Shown: piece by piece, positions 51,879 through 60,107 of the stretch
Position numbering within the stretch: position 1 is the stretch's first letter
Layout of the letters: the number at the start of each line of letters is the position of its first letter
Origin: Methanocella_A sp049676595
Lineage (GTDB): Archaea; Halobacteriota; Methanocellia; Methanocellales; Methanocellaceae
Direction: 5' to 3'
Assembly (NCBI RefSeq): GCF_049676595.1
Contig: NZ_CP187259.1
Coordinates: forward strand, 806,001-870,000
DNA: 64,000 bases
Position numbers and translations under genes: made by a program
Notes under the pieces: model-generated
The model's database searches: none
What the model was told of the DNA's origin: nothing
Seen by the model: the letters and a program-made list of their open reading frames with translations, nothing else

Positions 51879-52019
51879 CAGGTACCGTTTACACGAAGTA
51901 CTCAAGGTACGCGAAGTACGCGAAGTTTTACTATACGATCATTTTCCAGTATGCCGTTTTTACCGTACTTTGAGTACTTCGTGTACTTCGCGTACTTCGT
52001 GTAAATGGTGCGGGCACTC
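51879..52019. repeat. Dispersed repeat family B copy 2
   Basis: It begins CAGGTACCGTTTACACGAAG and ends CTTCGTGTAAATGGTGCGGG then CACTC. The termini match family B copy 1 at 18704-18843; the interior is GTACGCGAAG and CTTCGCGTAC words around a non-repeated loop. Confidence 0.85.
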
Positions 52020-52082
52020 GTACAAAACGTTTCAATAATGACTTCTTATAGAATATGAGATACTAAAGTATAAAGAAAGAGT

Positions 52083-53270
52083 TCAGGTCCTTGTCCTAAT
52101 CTTCGGCGCCTGCTCTCTTTCCAGCTCTTTGACGAAGTCCGCTATCCTGTCCAGCGCTTCCTTGATCTGCTCCATGTTGGTCGCATAGGAGCATCTCAGG
52201 TGGCCGACACCGGTCTCGCCGAACACGCTGCCGGGGACGGCGATGACGTGCTTCTCGAACACTAGCCGCTCGGAGAATTCGGTGTCGGTAAGGCCCGTCT
52301 TCTTGATCGAGGGGAAAGCATAGAAGGCGCCCTTGGGCTCGAAGCAGTCCAGGCCCATGTCGTTAAACCCTTTAACGATGACGCGCCGCCGGCGATCGTA
52401 CTCCTTGATCATTTCCTGCATCTCTTCCTGGCCGCTCTTGAGCGCCTCGATGGCCGCCATCTGGGCATTGATGGGCGCACACAGCATGGTGTACTGGTGC
52501 ACCTTCATCATGGCCTCGATAACGTCGGGGTTGCCGCACGCGAAGCCCAGCCTCCAGCCGGTCATGGCGAAGGCTTTGCTGAAACCATTTAAGAGTATGG
52601 TGTTGTCCCGCATCCCTTCGAGCGAGGCGATGGACGTGTGAGTGCCTTCGTAGGTCATCTTCTCGTAGACCTCGTCCGAGAGGATCATAAGATCGTGCTC
52701 CATGGCCACGTCGGCGACCTCTTCGAGGTTCTTCTTCGGCATGATCGCTCCCGTGGGATTGTTCGGGTAGTTCATGATGATGGCCGTGGTGCGGTCGGTG
52801 ATCTTCGCCTCTAAGTCTTCTTTGGTGACCCTGAAGTCGTTGTCGACCGTGGTGTTCACGACGACGGGCTTGCCGCCGGCCATGATGACGCACGGCTTGT
52901 ATGAAACGTAGCTGGGCTCGACGACCAGTATTTCGTCGCCCGGATCAGTGATGGCCCTGACCGCCAGGTCGATGCCCTCGCTGACACCCGTGGTGACCAG
53001 CACTTCGTTCTTCGGGCTGTAGTCGACGCCGGCGCCCTCGTAGATGAACTTAGAGATCTGTTCCCTTAATTCTAAAAGGCCCCAGTTGGACGTATACGTC
53101 GTGTAGCCCCGCTCCAGCCCGTAGATGGACGCTTCCCTGACCCTCCAGGGCGTCACGAAGTCGGGCTCGCCTACTCCCAGCGAGATGACGTCAGGTATCC
53201 CGGAGGCGATGTCGAAAAATTTCCGGATGCCCGAAGGGGGCAGGTTTTTGACCTTGTTCGCGATCTTCAT
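52083..53270 (-). CDS. Class I/II aminotransferase (PLP)
   Basis: A 395-residue fold-type I aminotransferase of the aspartate/aromatic aminotransferase (AspB-like) group. The cofactor region includes GVGEPDF (about 31), NYPNNPTG (about 168), SDEVYEKMTY and the PLP lysine in NGFSKAFAMTGWRLGFA (about 227). The amino-acid specificity is not clear from sequence. Its start overlaps the stop of the Lrp-type regulator gene in an ATGA (53267-53270), so the regulator probably controls this enzyme and an amino-acid effector is expected. It is also similar to archaeal kynurenine/glutamine transaminase-like enzymes, without closer assignment. Confidence 0.92.
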   Translation of the reverse strand: MKIANKVKNLPPSGIRKFFDIASGIPDVISLGVGEPDFVTPWRVREASIYGLERGYTTYTSNWGLLELREQISKFIYEGAGVDYSPKNEVLVTTGVSEGIDLAVRAITDPGDEILVVEPSYVSYKPCVIMAGGKPVVVNTTVDNDFRVTKEDLEAKITDRTTAIIMNYPNNPTGAIMPKKNLEEVADVAMEHDLMILSDEVYEKMTYEGTHTSIASLEGMRDNTILLNGFSKAFAMTGWRLGFACGNPDVIEAMMKVHQYTMLCAPINAQMAAIEALKSGQEEMQEMIKEYDRRRRVIVKGFNDMGLDCFEPKGAFYAFPSIKKTGLTDTEFSERLVFEKHVIAVPGSVFGETGVGHLRCSYATNMEQIKEALDRIADFVKELEREQAPKIRTRT

Positions 53271-53770
53271 GGGTGGACGACCAGCCTCGTATCTTCTTCT
53301 TTCTCGAACATGATCTCGCCTTCGGTCTTATAGGAGCGCAGCATAAAGTGCGTAGCCGTGTGCTGGACCTGGTTCAGCGGCGCTATCTTCTCGGCGACAA
53401 AGAAGGCCACTTCTTTCATCGTCCTGCCCTTGATCACTAAGTGGAGATCGTGGTCGCCGGAAACCAGCATGCAGGTGACCACTTCCGGGAACCTCGAGAT
53501 GCGCTCGGCGATCGTCTCATAGCCCACGCCCCGCTCCAGCGACACCGAAACCTCGATGATCGCGTACACGAACTCGTCCCCGAACTTCTCCCAGTCGATG
53601 ACGGTCTTGTACCGCTTGATGATTCCCCGGGCTTCCATGGCCTTGATGAAGCTAGCTACCTCTTTTTCGTCTAAGCCCGTCTGCGCTGCGATCTCTTTGG
53701 GAGAAAGTCTTGCGTCTTTCTCCAGTAGCTCTAGTACTTCTCTCATATTGACCACGTTTATTGAAGCCAT
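53267..53770 (-). CDS. Lrp/AsnC-family transcriptional regulator
   Basis: A 167-residue one-HTH Lrp/AsnC protein. The HTH occupies about residues 8-52 (REVLELLEKDARLSPKEIAAQTGLDEKEVASFIKAMEARGIIKRYKTVIDW), and the RAM/AsnC ligand domain lies at 65-145 (FVYAIIEVSV, EVVTCMLVSGDHDLHLVIKGR). It is cotranscribed with the aminotransferase through an ATGA overlap and most likely responds to an amino acid. The family-like spacing and length are normal. Upstream in the same direction lies the histone gene, 133 bp away. Confidence 0.93.
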   Translation of the reverse strand: MASINVVNMREVLELLEKDARLSPKEIAAQTGLDEKEVASFIKAMEARGIIKRYKTVIDWEKFGDEFVYAIIEVSVSLERGVGYETIAERISRFPEVVTCMLVSGDHDLHLVIKGRTMKEVAFFVAEKIAPLNQVQHTATHFMLRSYKTEGEIMFEKEEDTRLVVHP

Positions 53771-53902
53771 TTTGGACTTCCATATTTAAAAGGTTAACTC
53801 CTAAGCAAGAGCTATAAAAGCTTCCAGCTCCCCATTGAAGCAATGGTGGCGATACTGCAGAAAAGGGCGTTAGCCCCGGGCTCAAACGCCCGGAAAACAG
53901 GT

Positions 53903-54115
53903 TTAAAGGTTAAGGCGCTCGACAGCCAGCTTGATGTCTTCGGCCTTGATGGTCTTCCTGCCTGCGTGGGCGCACAGCTTGCTCGCCTCGCGGCCGACCT
54001 TCAGGACGTAGTCTTCGGTGTACTTTACCATCTCATCGACGGCCTCTGCGGAGATCCTCTCGCCGCCCGCCTCGCTTAACAGCCTGGAAATTGGTGCTTT
54101 GGAAATCTCGGTCAT
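53903..54115 (-). CDS. Archaeal histone
   Basis: A 70-residue protein with a single histone fold: APISRLLSEAGGERISAEAVDEMVKYTEDYVLKVGREASKLCAHAGRKTIKAEDIKLAVERL covers helices 1-3. The RKTIKAED loop before helix 3 is typical. It binds and wraps DNA in archaeal chromatin. ATG 54115 is preceded by GAGGTAG, and an in-frame upstream codon would add residues not found in the family. A Cys in helix 2 (SKLCAHAG) is unremarkable. It lies downstream of a repeat-rich interval. Confidence 0.95.
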   Translation of the reverse strand: MTEISKAPISRLLSEAGGERISAEAVDEMVKYTEDYVLKVGREASKLCAHAGRKTIKAEDIKLAVERLNL

Positions 54116-54985
54116 AACAACTACCTCTTTATCGTATAGCATAAGTAAGCACTCAATACCTAATAAAATTTTCTTTTCTCGCCGATTTTGACCTATTTAA
54201 TCTTTTCGAGGCAATTATAGTCATAAAAAGCAAAAAGACGTTATATATAAAAGTAAAATGGCCGAAAACGATATTATAAATGTATCTGGCCGGCTGAATC
54301 GGGGCAACAGTATACTGCCATTGAGCGAACCATACTACAATAGCCGCTCCTTTTACCGGTAGCAGTATAAGCCGGCGCCCTGTAGGGGCAGCCTGTACGG
54401 TTGCACTCGCGGTGATCAGTACGGTTATGCATGATGCGCAGATGGACAGGCTGGTATATAAGATGGCCCGGAGAGTAGATCGAAAGTATTGTAACCGAAA
54501 GCTTGAATCACAAGGCTAACGCTGCGCTGTGCTTGATACAGATTTCTCGGAAAACATTAGAAGTGTTATCTCTGTGCTCATGAACGTACACGAACGCTGC
54601 GCTGTGCTTGATACAGATTTCTCGGAAAACATTAGAAGTGTTATCTCTGTGCTCGCGAACGTACACGAACGCTGCGCTGTGCCAGGATCACAGATTGTAA
54701 CAGATTACGCAGATTGCACAGATGCTAATCGATAACAAAAAGGGAAATGGTTCGCTGTATTCCTTATTTTAAAAGAAATCTGTGCAATCTGTTATATCTG
54801 TCGCAATCTGTGATCTGGCACAGCGCAGCGTTCGTGTTGCTGTCTCACGTCTTCAGAGTAATCAGGTATGCACAGCGCAGCGTTCGTGTTGCTGTCTCAC
54901 GTCTTCAGAGTAATCAGGTATGCACAGCGCAGCGTTCGTGTACGTTCCCGAGCTCTTATGCAAGGTACTAAAGGGGTAAGCTGCT
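54116..54985. other. Gene-free repeat-rich interval
   Basis: About 870 bp. The first 400 bp hold the histone promoter and unassigned sequence, including a 34-codon frame (54258-54362) that I do not accept as a gene. From 54518 to 54946 lie amplified family A sequences. No RNA gene is recognised. Confidence 0.7.
54518..54946. repeat. Family A copy 3 with tandemly amplified arms
   Basis: Two 75-bp direct repeats begin AACGCTGCGCTGTGCTTGAT (54518 and 54593) on the left. The central hairpin runs from 54661 to about 54840 (GTACACGAACGCTGCGCTG inward to CACAGATT words and back). Two 52-bp direct repeats beginning CACAGCGCAGCGTTCGTG (54819 and 54871) lie on the right. The array ends with a third partial copy at 54923-54946 that is the inverse of the 54661 end. 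Confidence 0.85.
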
Positions 54986-55543
54986 TCACTTGTTCAGCAG
55001 CCGCATAACATCGTACTTGGTGATGACCCCGATGGCCTTGCCGAGCTCCATGACGAGCACCGCATGGTAGGTCTCGAGCAGGTGGGAGACGGTGCCCATG
55101 TCGGTGCCGGGGGATACTGCCGGGAAGGATTCTTCCATGAGGGCCCTGACCTGGGAGGCGCTGACTCTGCCGAAGTCTTCGGTGCCCATGGCCTGGACGA
55201 CCGAGTTTTCAGAGATGCTGCCAACGGGCACGCCGCCGTCGATCACCGGGAGCTGGGAAAAGCCGTGCTTCTCCATGAGCTTGACTGCGTTGTCCACCGT
55301 ATCGGCTGACGTTACTGCGATCACCGGGGAAGTCATCAAGTCCTTGGCTGTCACCTTGCACCGCTCCATCTCGTCCAGGGCGGTCAGAATGCTCCTGATG
55401 GTCGACAGCCGGGGGTCTACGTCGCCCGACTCGATCCGGGCGATCAGCGGCTGGCTGACGCTCGCCTTCTCCGCGAGGGCGGCCTGGGTGAGGCCGAGCT
55501 TGACTCGCCGCTTCTTGATGCTTTCCGGGGTTGGCAGTTCCAT
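54986..55543 (-). CDS. XRE-type HTH regulator with paired CBS domains
   Basis: A 185-residue protein. Residues 8-60 are an XRE/Cro-like HTH (RRVKLGLTQAALAEKASVSQPLIARIESGDVDPRLSTIRSILTALD). Two CBS domains follow, about 66-120 (MTSPVIAVTSADTVDNAVKLMEKHGFSQLPVIDGG) and 128-183 (MEESFPAVSPGTDMGTVSHLLETYHAVLVMELGKAIGVITKYDVMRLL). CBS pairs bind adenosyl ligands such as AMP, ATP or SAM, so DNA binding may be tied to energy or SAM status. This HTH-CBS order is common in methanogens. A TATA-like AAATATATATG is about 35 bp upstream of ATG 55543. Confidence 0.9.
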   Translation of the reverse strand: MELPTPESIKKRRVKLGLTQAALAEKASVSQPLIARIESGDVDPRLSTIRSILTALDEMERCKVTAKDLMTSPVIAVTSADTVDNAVKLMEKHGFSQLPVIDGGVPVGSISENSVVQAMGTEDFGRVSASQVRALMEESFPAVSPGTDMGTVSHLLETYHAVLVMELGKAIGVITKYDVMRLLNK

Positions 55544-55655
55544 AATCGACTAAACAGCACGTGTTGCATATATATTTATCTACGAAGCCCACGTCAGCGC
55601 CTTTTACATTAATTCTATCGGAAATATATTTATTAATGCATGCCGAAGTCTGTGT

Positions 55656-57230
55656 GTGATACCGCCTGTAGGCTCTGTCTTTAAACAGAAAGTGCTGCCC
55701 TTCATAGCCGCTCTTCAGCTCGCGTTAGTGATGGCTGCACTAATTGTCCTGATCGCCTCAGCCTGCCCGGCCCAGGCCCAGGAGACGAACGAGACAGAAA
55801 CCCCTGAAGATGTAGAGCCTACTGTCATTCCGACGCCCGTGATCGTGCCCATCGTCACGATCGAAGGCTACGTGAGCGAAGCGCCGGACATCCGGGACCG
55901 CCCCGGCGTACTCATTCCTGTGCCAGGAGCGCAGATATACTTCATCCGGAACAACATCGTGTTTGCATCGACTACCTCTAACGCCGTGGGCTTCTACGCC
56001 GTGGCGATACCTGCCGGGGACTACAGCGTGGTGACGGCCGCCCCCGGGTTCCAGACGCTGATCACGGAGCAGACCTTTCAGAGCACCCGGACTTTCGACA
56101 TCGGCTTGACTCCCATCCCCTTCAACGGGTTCGTGCCCTACGCGCTCTATCCCGTGCTGGAAACCAGCCCTGGCCGAGAAGTAGATTGTTACATGGTCGT
56201 GGAAAACTTCCAGGTGATCGACCAGATGGTCACCTTCACAGTAGTCACCCCGCCTGAATGGCAGGCCTGGTTTCCCCTGGGCGAGGCCATGATGATCCGG
56301 TCGGGAGATTCCAACGAGATGGTCTTCCGCCTGAAATACGTGGGCACCCAGCAGGGGCCCCACACCATGAAAGTAGTGATCAACGGCGGTGCCTACTTTG
56401 CCGAGGTGCCGGTGATCGTAGTGGTTAAGGACCTCCCCTTCGAGTCAATAGACTTTTACGCCAACGCCCCGGAGAAAGTGATCAAGCCGGGTAACACCGC
56501 CGATTTCGTGCTGACTGCCGAGAACAAGTACGCCCAGGATAAGGACCTGAACATCAGAGTCGACGATCTGCCCCCTAACTGGACCGCCACGACGGGTAAC
56601 GGCTCGGAATTTTTCATCCCGGATGGCAAGATCGCCCAGACCCATTTCTACGTATACGTGCCCAGCGAAACTACCCCGGGCAACTACACCTTAAACCTGA
56701 CCCTGTGCGGGGAAGGCGTATCGTCGAAGCCGCTAACCCTGAAACTGCGGGTGGAAGGCGACCCGCTGTACGACGCGATCATCAAAAGCCACAACCGCTC
56801 CCCGGAAGGCTACCCTGAGTTCAACGTCTCGACCGGCACCGCCTTCGACATTCCTGTCCGGGTCTACAACAGCTGGAACTTTCCCATCGCCGTACAGGCA
56901 AGTGCCATTGTCGCAGATAACTGGCCGTACTACATCGACGGAGTGCCCGGCGGCAGAATCAAGATAGAGCCCGGCAAAGCCCGGGAGTTCACCATCCGGA
57001 CCATGGTCCCCAACGGCACCTACGGGAACTTCCCCGTAAAGGTATACCTCGAATCCCCCGGCAGAGACATGACCCTCACTGGCAGCATCGTAGTCCCGGC
57101 ACCCGCTCCCACTCCAACCCCGGAGCCACCTGCCACCCATGGCTGGGAAGGGCCCGCCCTTACGGGCATAACTGCTGGGGCAATATTGATCACTATCGCA
57201 GCTTCGCTGCTCCGGAAGATGAAGTTCTGA
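55656..57230 (+). CDS. Large secreted surface protein with carboxypeptidase-regulatory and NEW3-like domains
   Basis: A 524-residue exported protein. Residues 10-42 are a signal peptide (ALQLALVMAALIVLIASACPAQA). Residues 65-155 form a carboxypeptidase-regulatory-like beta domain (TIEGYVSE, GAQIYFIRNN, GFYAVAIPAGDYSVVTAAPGF). Three beta-sandwich NEW3-like repeats follow (YMVVENFQVIDQMVTFTVVTPPEWQAWF, LTAENKYAQDKDLNIRVDDLPPNWTA, RVYNSWNFPIAVQASAIVADNWPYY), and a C-terminal helix (ITAGAILITIAASLL) with basic RKMKF. It is a cell-surface anchor or adhesion protein by layout. The GTG start is at 55656. Confidence 0.8.
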   Translation: MIPPVGSVFKQKVLPFIAALQLALVMAALIVLIASACPAQAQETNETETPEDVEPTVIPTPVIVPIVTIEGYVSEAPDIRDRPGVLIPVPGAQIYFIRNNIVFASTTSNAVGFYAVAIPAGDYSVVTAAPGFQTLITEQTFQSTRTFDIGLTPIPFNGFVPYALYPVLETSPGREVDCYMVVENFQVIDQMVTFTVVTPPEWQAWFPLGEAMMIRSGDSNEMVFRLKYVGTQQGPHTMKVVINGGAYFAEVPVIVVVKDLPFESIDFYANAPEKVIKPGNTADFVLTAENKYAQDKDLNIRVDDLPPNWTATTGNGSEFFIPDGKIAQTHFYVYVPSETTPGNYTLNLTLCGEGVSSKPLTLKLRVEGDPLYDAIIKSHNRSPEGYPEFNVSTGTAFDIPVRVYNSWNFPIAVQASAIVADNWPYYIDGVPGGRIKIEPGKAREFTIRTMVPNGTYGNFPVKVYLESPGRDMTLTGSIVVPAPAPTPTPEPPATHGWEGPALTGITAGAILITIAASLLRKMKF

Positions 57231-57364
57231 TGAACCGCAACCACCAGGAAGAGAAGAACTACGGCGGCTCGGCTCTTTATCCTGACAACTAGAAAACAGA
57301 TGTTCTAACCACGGCGGCACGGCGATGCTGTGTTGCATTATTCTTATCTTCATGTTCGCCTTTT

Positions 57365-57388
57365 GAACGCCTGCAGTCGCAGGCGTTC
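57365..57388 (+). terminator. Perfect 10-bp hairpin after the surface-protein gene
   Basis: GAACGCCTGC and GCAGGCGTTC are separated by AGTC, 135 bp after the stop codon. No T-run follows directly, so terminator function is uncertain. Confidence 0.4.
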
Positions 57389-57403
57389 TCGAGGCGATGC
57401 GAT

Positions 57404-57573
57404 GACGATCGCTGCGCTGAGCCAGGATCACAGATTGAAACGGATTACACTGATTTCACAGATGACCTTAGAATAAAATCGGTAGACGGCAAATCCATTT
57501 CTCATCGATTAGAATCTGTGCAATCTGTGGCATCTGTCGTAATCTGTGATCCTGGCACAGCGCAACGATCGTC
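57404..57573. repeat. Dispersed repeat family A copy 4
   Basis: The arms GACGATCGCTGCGCTG and CGCAACGATCGTC end a hairpin with CAGGATCACAGATT / AATCTGTGATCCTGG inside. Compared with copy 1, ACGAACG has become ACGATCG on the left and CGTTCGT has become CGATCGT on the right, a paired change that keeps the stem. Confidence 0.85.
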
Positions 57574-57960
57574 TTGCTGAGTCACTCCACCTGCAATAGC
57601 TCGGCCCAAAGAAGAGAAAATGAATTATGCAACACAGCAGCACGGCGACACAGAGACAGTGAGAGAAACGATGGCGGGATGGTTATTTTAACCACGGCGG
57701 CACGGCGACACAGAGACAACCGTACCCGAATAACCAGGCTCTATTTTTATTGATCCACGGTGGCACGGCGAGCTGACGGTACGGAGATAAATCGTCTTTT
57801 GTAACTATGGTGGAGAAACCAAGAATCACTATAAAAAGCGGTTTACCAGTTTTGTGATCATAAGGGTATACTGAAGCACGTGGCCAGTAAACCGTTATTG
57901 GTTAATGGGCTGTCTCCGTGTCGCCGTGGACTAAAAAGGAGTACCATGTTACGGCATCAC

Positions 57961-58190
57961 AGTTGTCTCTGTGTCGCTGTGCCGCCGTGGTTTCAGTCAC
58001 CATCTGGCTAGGTAGTACGCAGTTGTCTCTGTGTCGCTGTGCCGCCGTGGTTTCAGTCACCATCTGGCTAGGTAGTACGCAGTTGTCTCTGTGTCGCTGT
58101 GCCGCCGTGGTTTCAGTCACCATCTGGCTAGGTAGTACGCAGTTGTCTCTGTGTCGCTGTGCCGCCGTGGTTTCAGTCACCATCTGGCTA
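57961..58190. repeat. 60-bp tandem repeat array (three identical copies plus one partial)
   Basis: Copies start at 57961, 58021 and 58081 and are identical over 60 bp; a fourth starts at 58141 and diverges after about 50 bp. Each holds TTGTCTCTGTGTCGCTGTGC, then CGCCGTGGTTTCAG. The unit is the inverse of the family E words in 57640-57720. Not a CRISPR: there are no variable spacers. Confidence 0.9.
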
Positions 58191-58268
58191 TGGTGGTATG
58201 CAAGTGTCGCCGTGCTTCCATGATCTAATTAAAAAAGTAATGCTGCTTTGCTTCTTGCATAAGCAGCA

Positions 58269-58772
58269 TTATTCGACTTTGTCGAGGGTGACCGAGTCGA
58301 TGTTGGCATTCATGACCATGTCGAATGGAACCTTACCTTCCCACCCGGCTTTGGAGAACATGTCCATGAAGCAGACGCCGACGACCTTGCCTCCGGGCTT
58401 CATGACTTCTTTGATCAGCTTGTTGGTGGCCTCCATGCTCAGCTTGCTGGAGGGCATGGATATGCCGCCGAGGAGGACTACGTAGTCGGCTCCTCTGGGG
58501 TCTGCGTTGCCGCCGATCTGCATGCCGATATCTTTGACGAACCAGATGCTCCGGGCGTCGTCGACGATGCCGTCGGGGATGAGGGTCATGCCGGGCATGG
58601 TTTCCCTGATCGTGTAAGCGAACAGCTCGATGAAGGGCACGCAGGTGCCGGCGCATCCCACAAAGGCGATGCGGTGGGTGGGCTGCAGTCCGAGCTTGTC
58701 CACCATCGTGGTCTTGAACATCCTGAGCATGCCTGACAGGCCTTTTGAAGTCTCGATCGTATTCTTGTTCAT
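58269..58772 (-). CDS. DUF2124 family protein
   Basis: A 167-residue soluble protein of the DUF2124 family found in methanogens. It begins with a helical leader (SKGLSGMLRMFKTTMVDKLG), then HRIAFVGCAGTCVPFIELFAYTIRE, a Gly/Cys-rich loop with two cysteines, then ADYVVLLGGISMPSSKLS and GGKVVGVCFMDMF. It looks like a Rossmann-type alpha/beta fold. The function is unknown. ATG 58772 is 9 bp after the stop of nrpR on the same strand, so DUF2124 is downstream of and cotranscribed with nrpR. Confidence 0.85.
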   Translation of the reverse strand: MNKNTIETSKGLSGMLRMFKTTMVDKLGLQPTHRIAFVGCAGTCVPFIELFAYTIRETMPGMTLIPDGIVDDARSIWFVKDIGMQIGGNADPRGADYVVLLGGISMPSSKLSMEATNKLIKEVMKPGGKVVGVCFMDMFSKAGWEGKVPFDMVMNANIDSVTLDKVE

Positions 58773-58781
58773 AGTACTTAC

Positions 58782-59762
58782 TCACTCCAGCTTTTTCAGG
58801 TCCCGGATGTTCATCACGGCTGCCAGGGGCAGGATCCTCGTCTTGATGCCCAGCTCGCCGAAGGCGGCGAACGGGTTGATGCCTGAGTACTCTACGATGC
58901 CACACTTGCCCAGCTCGATAGGTACTCCGAGCAGCGGCCTGACCGGCTCGCACCGGGAGACTACGCCCAGGAACTCGGCAGCCTTCATCTGGTCCATCAA
59001 CTGCTGGGCTTTGTCCACTGCGGCAATCGGTATTTCCCTGACGTTGGCCAGCACGCCTCCCGTGCCCGTTTCGATGACCTGGTTCACGGATGTCATCTTC
59101 CTGGATGTGAAGACGCTCATGGGGTTGATGGAGGTGCCACTGTAGTCGATCACATCGGTGAACCGGCGCACCTGGCCGTCCTGCACCCGCAGGATGCCGC
59201 CGTACTTCAGGTTGACCGGTATGCCGTACTTCAGGAGTACGCCGTCCAGCGTGATGCTGCAGGTACTGGCAAAGGCGACGCTGCCCGGGGGTACGTCATT
59301 CTCGAGGATCTCTTCACCCTCGTCGGCGATCTTAATTTTGGGGCTGATCGCATAACCAGCCGCGATCACGCTCTTGATCGTCTTGAGGGCCTCCTCGAAC
59401 CGGTCCTTGGGGATGTAGCAGATGTTGACAGCGACATCTCCCGTGTTGGTAGCCGGATCGTAGGTGATCATCAGCTCGATTTCCTTAATTCTCGTGGAGA
59501 CGAAGCCGATGCGGTCGGTAACCAGCGCCTGGTTAAGCTCTTCCTCGCCCGTGGCGGTCAACACTCTGCCCAGGTAGCCGTGCTTCCTGGTAAAGCCCCG
59601 CTCGTCCAGCATCCGCAAATGGTACCGGACCGCCCGCTCGCCCAGGTTGTAGCCCCTCCTGTTCATTTCCTCGGCAATTTTCCTTGCGCCCATCTCATCA
59701 GTGGACTCGCTCAGAATCCTCAAAATCTCGATGAGCTTGCGCTGTGTCTCCGCATCAGGCAT
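58782..59762 (-). CDS. nrpR: NrpR-type nitrogen regulatory repressor
   Basis: A 326-residue protein: a winged-HTH at about residues 6-65 (QRKLIEILRILSESTDEMGARKIAEEMNRRGYNLGERAVRYHLRMLDERGFT) and one NrpR (DUF128) domain at about 85-320 (YDPATNTGDVAVNICYIPKDRF, CSITLDGVLLKYGIPVNLKYGG). NrpR represses nitrogen genes in methanogens by binding GGAA-N6-TTCC and is released by 2-oxoglutarate. Having one NrpR domain is like the NrpRI subunit or a self-sufficient short form; no second NrpR gene is in the window. DUF2124 follows 9 bp downstream. ATG 59762. Confidence 0.88.
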   Translation of the reverse strand: MPDAETQRKLIEILRILSESTDEMGARKIAEEMNRRGYNLGERAVRYHLRMLDERGFTRKHGYLGRVLTATGEEELNQALVTDRIGFVSTRIKEIELMITYDPATNTGDVAVNICYIPKDRFEEALKTIKSVIAAGYAISPKIKIADEGEEILENDVPPGSVAFASTCSITLDGVLLKYGIPVNLKYGGILRVQDGQVRRFTDVIDYSGTSINPMSVFTSRKMTSVNQVIETGTGGVLANVREIPIAAVDKAQQLMDQMKAAEFLGVVSRCEPVRPLLGVPIELGKCGIVEYSGINPFAAFGELGIKTRILPLAAVMNIRDLKKLE

Positions 59763-60024
59763 CCTTGAACATCCTTTCCTTCATCATTATACCTGCCACC
59801 TTAAATTTTTGCTGTTTGCAGCAACTAAGCGGGCCGGCCGGCCGGGATGACTCCCATAGCTAACCGAGGTTGCCACCTTTCGCCCGGCCATAGTGGCAAT
59901 GGCTGCCAGAGCTAGCCTGAGCCGGGCTACGATAACTTCACCGCTATGGTGATAGGGGAATATCAGATATAAGTGTAGCGACGGGTGCAGCGTTCGCCAG
60001 GTTGTCTGTGCTCTGTCAGCAATA

Positions 60025-60034
60025 AGTATATACC
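60025..60034 (+). promoter_or_regulatory. TATA box of the TerB-like gene
   Basis: AGTATATACC at 60025-60034. A start near 60055 would leave a leader of about 50 nt to ATG 60108. Confidence 0.5.
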
Positions 60035-60068
60035 CAAAAAGATGGTAATGGCCTGCCACCGTCAGGCC

Positions 60069-60082
60069 GGAATCCCTTTTCC
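60069..60082 (+). promoter_or_regulatory. GGAA-N6-TTCC site (NrpR operator consensus)
   Basis: GGAATCCCTTTTCC matches the NrpR operator core exactly. It lies just after the expected transcription start of the TerB-like gene, where a bound repressor would block RNA polymerase, and about 300 bp from the divergent nrpR start. One such match is expected by chance in a window of this size, so the site needs outside support. Confidence 0.35.
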
Positions 60083-60107
60083 AGGCCTGTCCGCAGGAGT
60101 TATGCAT

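Larger units (their letters stand above)
57231..58268. other. Gene-free repeat-rich interval of about 1 kb
   Basis: It contains a perfect hairpin (57365-57388), family A copy 4 (57404-57573), scattered CGGCACGGCGACACAGAGAC words in the + strand sense (57640-57790), and a 60-bp tandem array in the opposite sense (57961-58190). Short frames read through the 60-bp repeats but are repeat artefacts. Confidence 0.8.
59763..60107. other. Divergent intergenic region between nrpR and the TerB-like gene
   Basis: No gene is seen. It includes the TATA box and the GGAA-N6-TTCC site of the downstream gene and a GGCCGGCCGGCC palindrome near 59832. No repeat of the dispersed families is present. Confidence 0.5.

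Noticed and set aside
54258..54362. A 34-codon frame starting after a TATA-like run near 54242
   Set aside because: The TATA box is too close to the ATG for transcription to start before it, there is no ribosome site, and the product has no recognisable features.
57961..58190. CRISPR array
   Set aside because: The 60-bp units are identical end to end with no variable spacers, and no cas genes are in the window.
57902..58223. Overlapping open frames on both strands across 57902-58223
   Set aside because: They only read the 60-bp tandem repeat, whose length is a multiple of three, so any frame without a stop in the unit stays open. There is no ribosome site or protein similarity.
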